Shown here piece by piece: positions 62,230-64,000 of a stretch of 64,000 bases of DNA. The DNA is taken from positions 1 to 64,000 of the forward strand of contig JAAZML010000113.1 in NCBI GenBank assembly GCA_012798835.1, read 5' to 3'. The notes beneath the pieces were generated by a model that saw only the letters and a program-made list of their open reading frames with translations, was not told the origin of the DNA and did not search any database. This DNA is from Clostridium sp. (GTDB lineage: Bacteria; Bacillota; Clostridia; Acetivibrionales; Acetivibrionaceae). How positions within the stretch are numbered: position 1 is the first letter of the stretch; every line of letters starts with the position of its first letter. The translations under genes and the position numbers were made by a program.

Positions 62230-64000
62230 ATGGAAAACGTACTAAAGAAAAAAAGAAAATTTCCAGAAGTATTTCCGGAAGTGGGACATAGTGGTATTAT
62301 CAAGAAGCATTTTAGTGATGCCAAAGTTCAACGGGTCAAGCTATACAAAAAATCGAAAAAACTTGAAATTCAGATCGTATCTTGTAATCTGATACCTGCG
62401 CAGGTATTAGATAGTGCGGGGGAAATGTTGGAAGGTGCTTTGGGATTGGAGAATGTTTGTATTAAAGTTTTGTTTGATGTGGATATTACCGCTAATGAAA
62501 TATTTATAGAGTATTGGGAAAGTGTTTTATATATTGTGAGAAAAAATATTGCTCTTAGCCGAGGCTTACTAACTGGGTGTACCTGTAGTATGGAAGGCAA
62601 AAAGCTCTATGTTTACCTCAAAACAAGGGGAGGAGAAATTTTAAAAAACAATAAATGTGATGCCTTAATAGAAAAAATATTAAAAGAGAGTTTTGGGTTA
62701 TCAATAAGGGTCGAGTTTGTAGATTATGCAATTAGCGAGGAAAGAATAAATCGCTATATAGAGCATAAGGAAAATGAGGAAACAAAAATTGTAACAGATA
62801 TAGTTATGAATAATTTAGAAAGCCAAGCCTTGGTATCAGAATCTACGGGGACTTACACTCCGGATGGCAGGGGAAGGGGTTCACAAATAATTTTGGGTAA
62901 AGACTTCGACGACATGATAACAAGTATGCAGGACGTAACCCAGGATTCCGGCAGGATTGCTATATGCGGGGAAATTATAAATACACAAACACGTATACTT
63001 AGAAGTGGAAAAATTCTATGCATATTTGATGTTACGGATTATACAAGCTCAATTACTGTAAAAATATTCCTAAACAAAAACAAACAAGGACCCGCCCTTG
63101 AAAGGTTGAAAGAAAAGACTTGGGTAAAAATCAAAGGGGAGGCGCAGTACGATAGGTTTTCAAAGGAACCGGTTGTGATAGCCAAAGATGTCATACAGGT
63201 TCACAAAAATGCCAAGGAAGATAATTATAATAAAAAGAGGGTAGAGCTTCATTTGCATACGCAAATGAGTGCATTAGATGCCATCACACCTGTTAAGGAA
63301 ATGGTAAAGCGAGCCGCACAATGGGGGCATAAGGCCATAGCGGTAACCGATCACGGTGTGGTCCAAGCATATCCAGAGGCTTTTGAGGCTGGAAAGAGGA
63401 ATAATATAAAGATTATTTATGGAGTAGAAGCATATCTTTTAGACGATGCGGCACCTATTGTTTATGGTGCAGATGAGCGTTCCTTTGACGATGATTTTGT
63501 TGTATTTGATATAGAGACAACAGGTCTTAACTCTAGTAAGGATAGAATTACCGAAATTGGTGCTGTGAAGCTGAGAAATGGGGAGGTAATCGACAGGTAT
63601 AGTAGCCTTGTAAATCCGCAGATTCCAATACCGGGATTTATTACAAAGCTTACGGGTATTACGGATGCTATGGTAAAAGAAGCACCTACAATAGAAACTG
63701 TTCTACCTGAATTTTTAAAGTTCTCAAAAGGATGCGCATTGGTGGCACATAATGCTTCTTTTGATATTGGTTTTATAAGACATTACTTGCATAGGATAGG
63801 GGTGGAGCTAAACAACCCGATTATAGATACCCTAGAGCTTTCAAGGCAGATGTTTCCTGAACTTAGGAGGCATAAGTTAAACATTGTTGCCAAACATCTA
63901 GGTATAGAATTAAAGAATCACCACAGGGCTGTTGACGATGCCACAGCCTGCGCAGGCATCTTAAAAAAATGCATTAAAGTTTTTAAAGAAAAAGGAATAA
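62230..64000 (+). CDS. polC: DNA polymerase III PolC-type alpha subunit (3' truncated by window edge)
   Basis: ATG 62230; PHP segment RVELHLHTQMSALDAITPVKEMVKRAAQWGHKAIAVTDHGVVQAYPEA; exonuclease VVFDIETTGLNSSKDRITEIGAVK. Confidence 0.93.
   Translation, partial: MENVLKKKRKFPEVFPEVGHSGIIKKHFSDAKVQRVKLYKKSKKLEIQIVSCNLIPAQVLDSAGEMLEGALGLENVCIKVLFDVDITANEIFIEYWESVLYIVRKNIALSRGLLTGCTCSMEGKKLYVYLKTRGGEILKNNKCDALIEKILKESFGLSIRVEFVDYAISEERINRYIEHKENEETKIVTDIVMNNLESQALVSESTGTYTPDGRGRGSQIILGKDFDDMITSMQDVTQDSGRIAICGEIINTQTRILRSGKILCIFDVTDYTSSITVKIFLNKNKQGPALERLKEKTWVKIKGEAQYDRFSKEPVVIAKDVIQVHKNAKEDNYNKKRVELHLHTQMSALDAITPVKEMVKRAAQWGHKAIAVTDHGVVQAYPEAFEAGKRNNIKIIYGVEAYLLDDAAPIVYGADERSFDDDFVVFDIETTGLNSSKDRITEIGAVKLRNGEVIDRYSSLVNPQIPIPGFITKLTGITDAMVKEAPTIETVLPEFLKFSKGCALVAHNASFDIGFIRHYLHRIGVELNNPIIDTLELSRQMFPELRRHKLNIVAKHLGIELKNHHRAVDDATACAGILKKCIKVFKEKGI

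Overview
64-kb stretch of a low-GC, spore-forming Firmicutes/Clostridia-type chromosome, mostly ordinary core genes. From the left it carries: a DUF58/transglutaminase pair; an sspH-type SASP; pncA-pncB NAD salvage; a DUF362/ferredoxin protein; a DacB-type carboxypeptidase; a c-di-AMP (ydaO/yuaA) riboswitch with terminator upstream of a dapB-ablA-ablB (N-acetyl-beta-lysine osmolyte) operon; cysK; a 3D-domain protein; tRNA-Pro; a gerABC operon with a small candidate D subunit; a MASE3-like histidine kinase; tRNA-Trp; proC; an RNase HI-Nudix fusion; spoIIM-xerD-deoB-pdp-dacF; a ComFB protein; an IMPDH; a decayed group II intron RT fragment; a DUF89 protein; lysA; cca; trpS; scpAB; ytfJ; engB; ytvI; sigK (minus strand, uninterrupted); a pbpI-like PBP; U32 peptidase; O-methyltransferase; mltG; typA; rpsB-tsf-pyrH-frr-uppS-cdsA-dxr-rseP-ispG; and the start of polC. 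The least explained items are the riboswitch/abl operon and its extra leader, a 71-bp noncoding hairpin repeat array, the RNase H-Nudix fusion, the RT remnant, and several small ORFs missed by the ORF track. All calls were made by eye; no searches were run.
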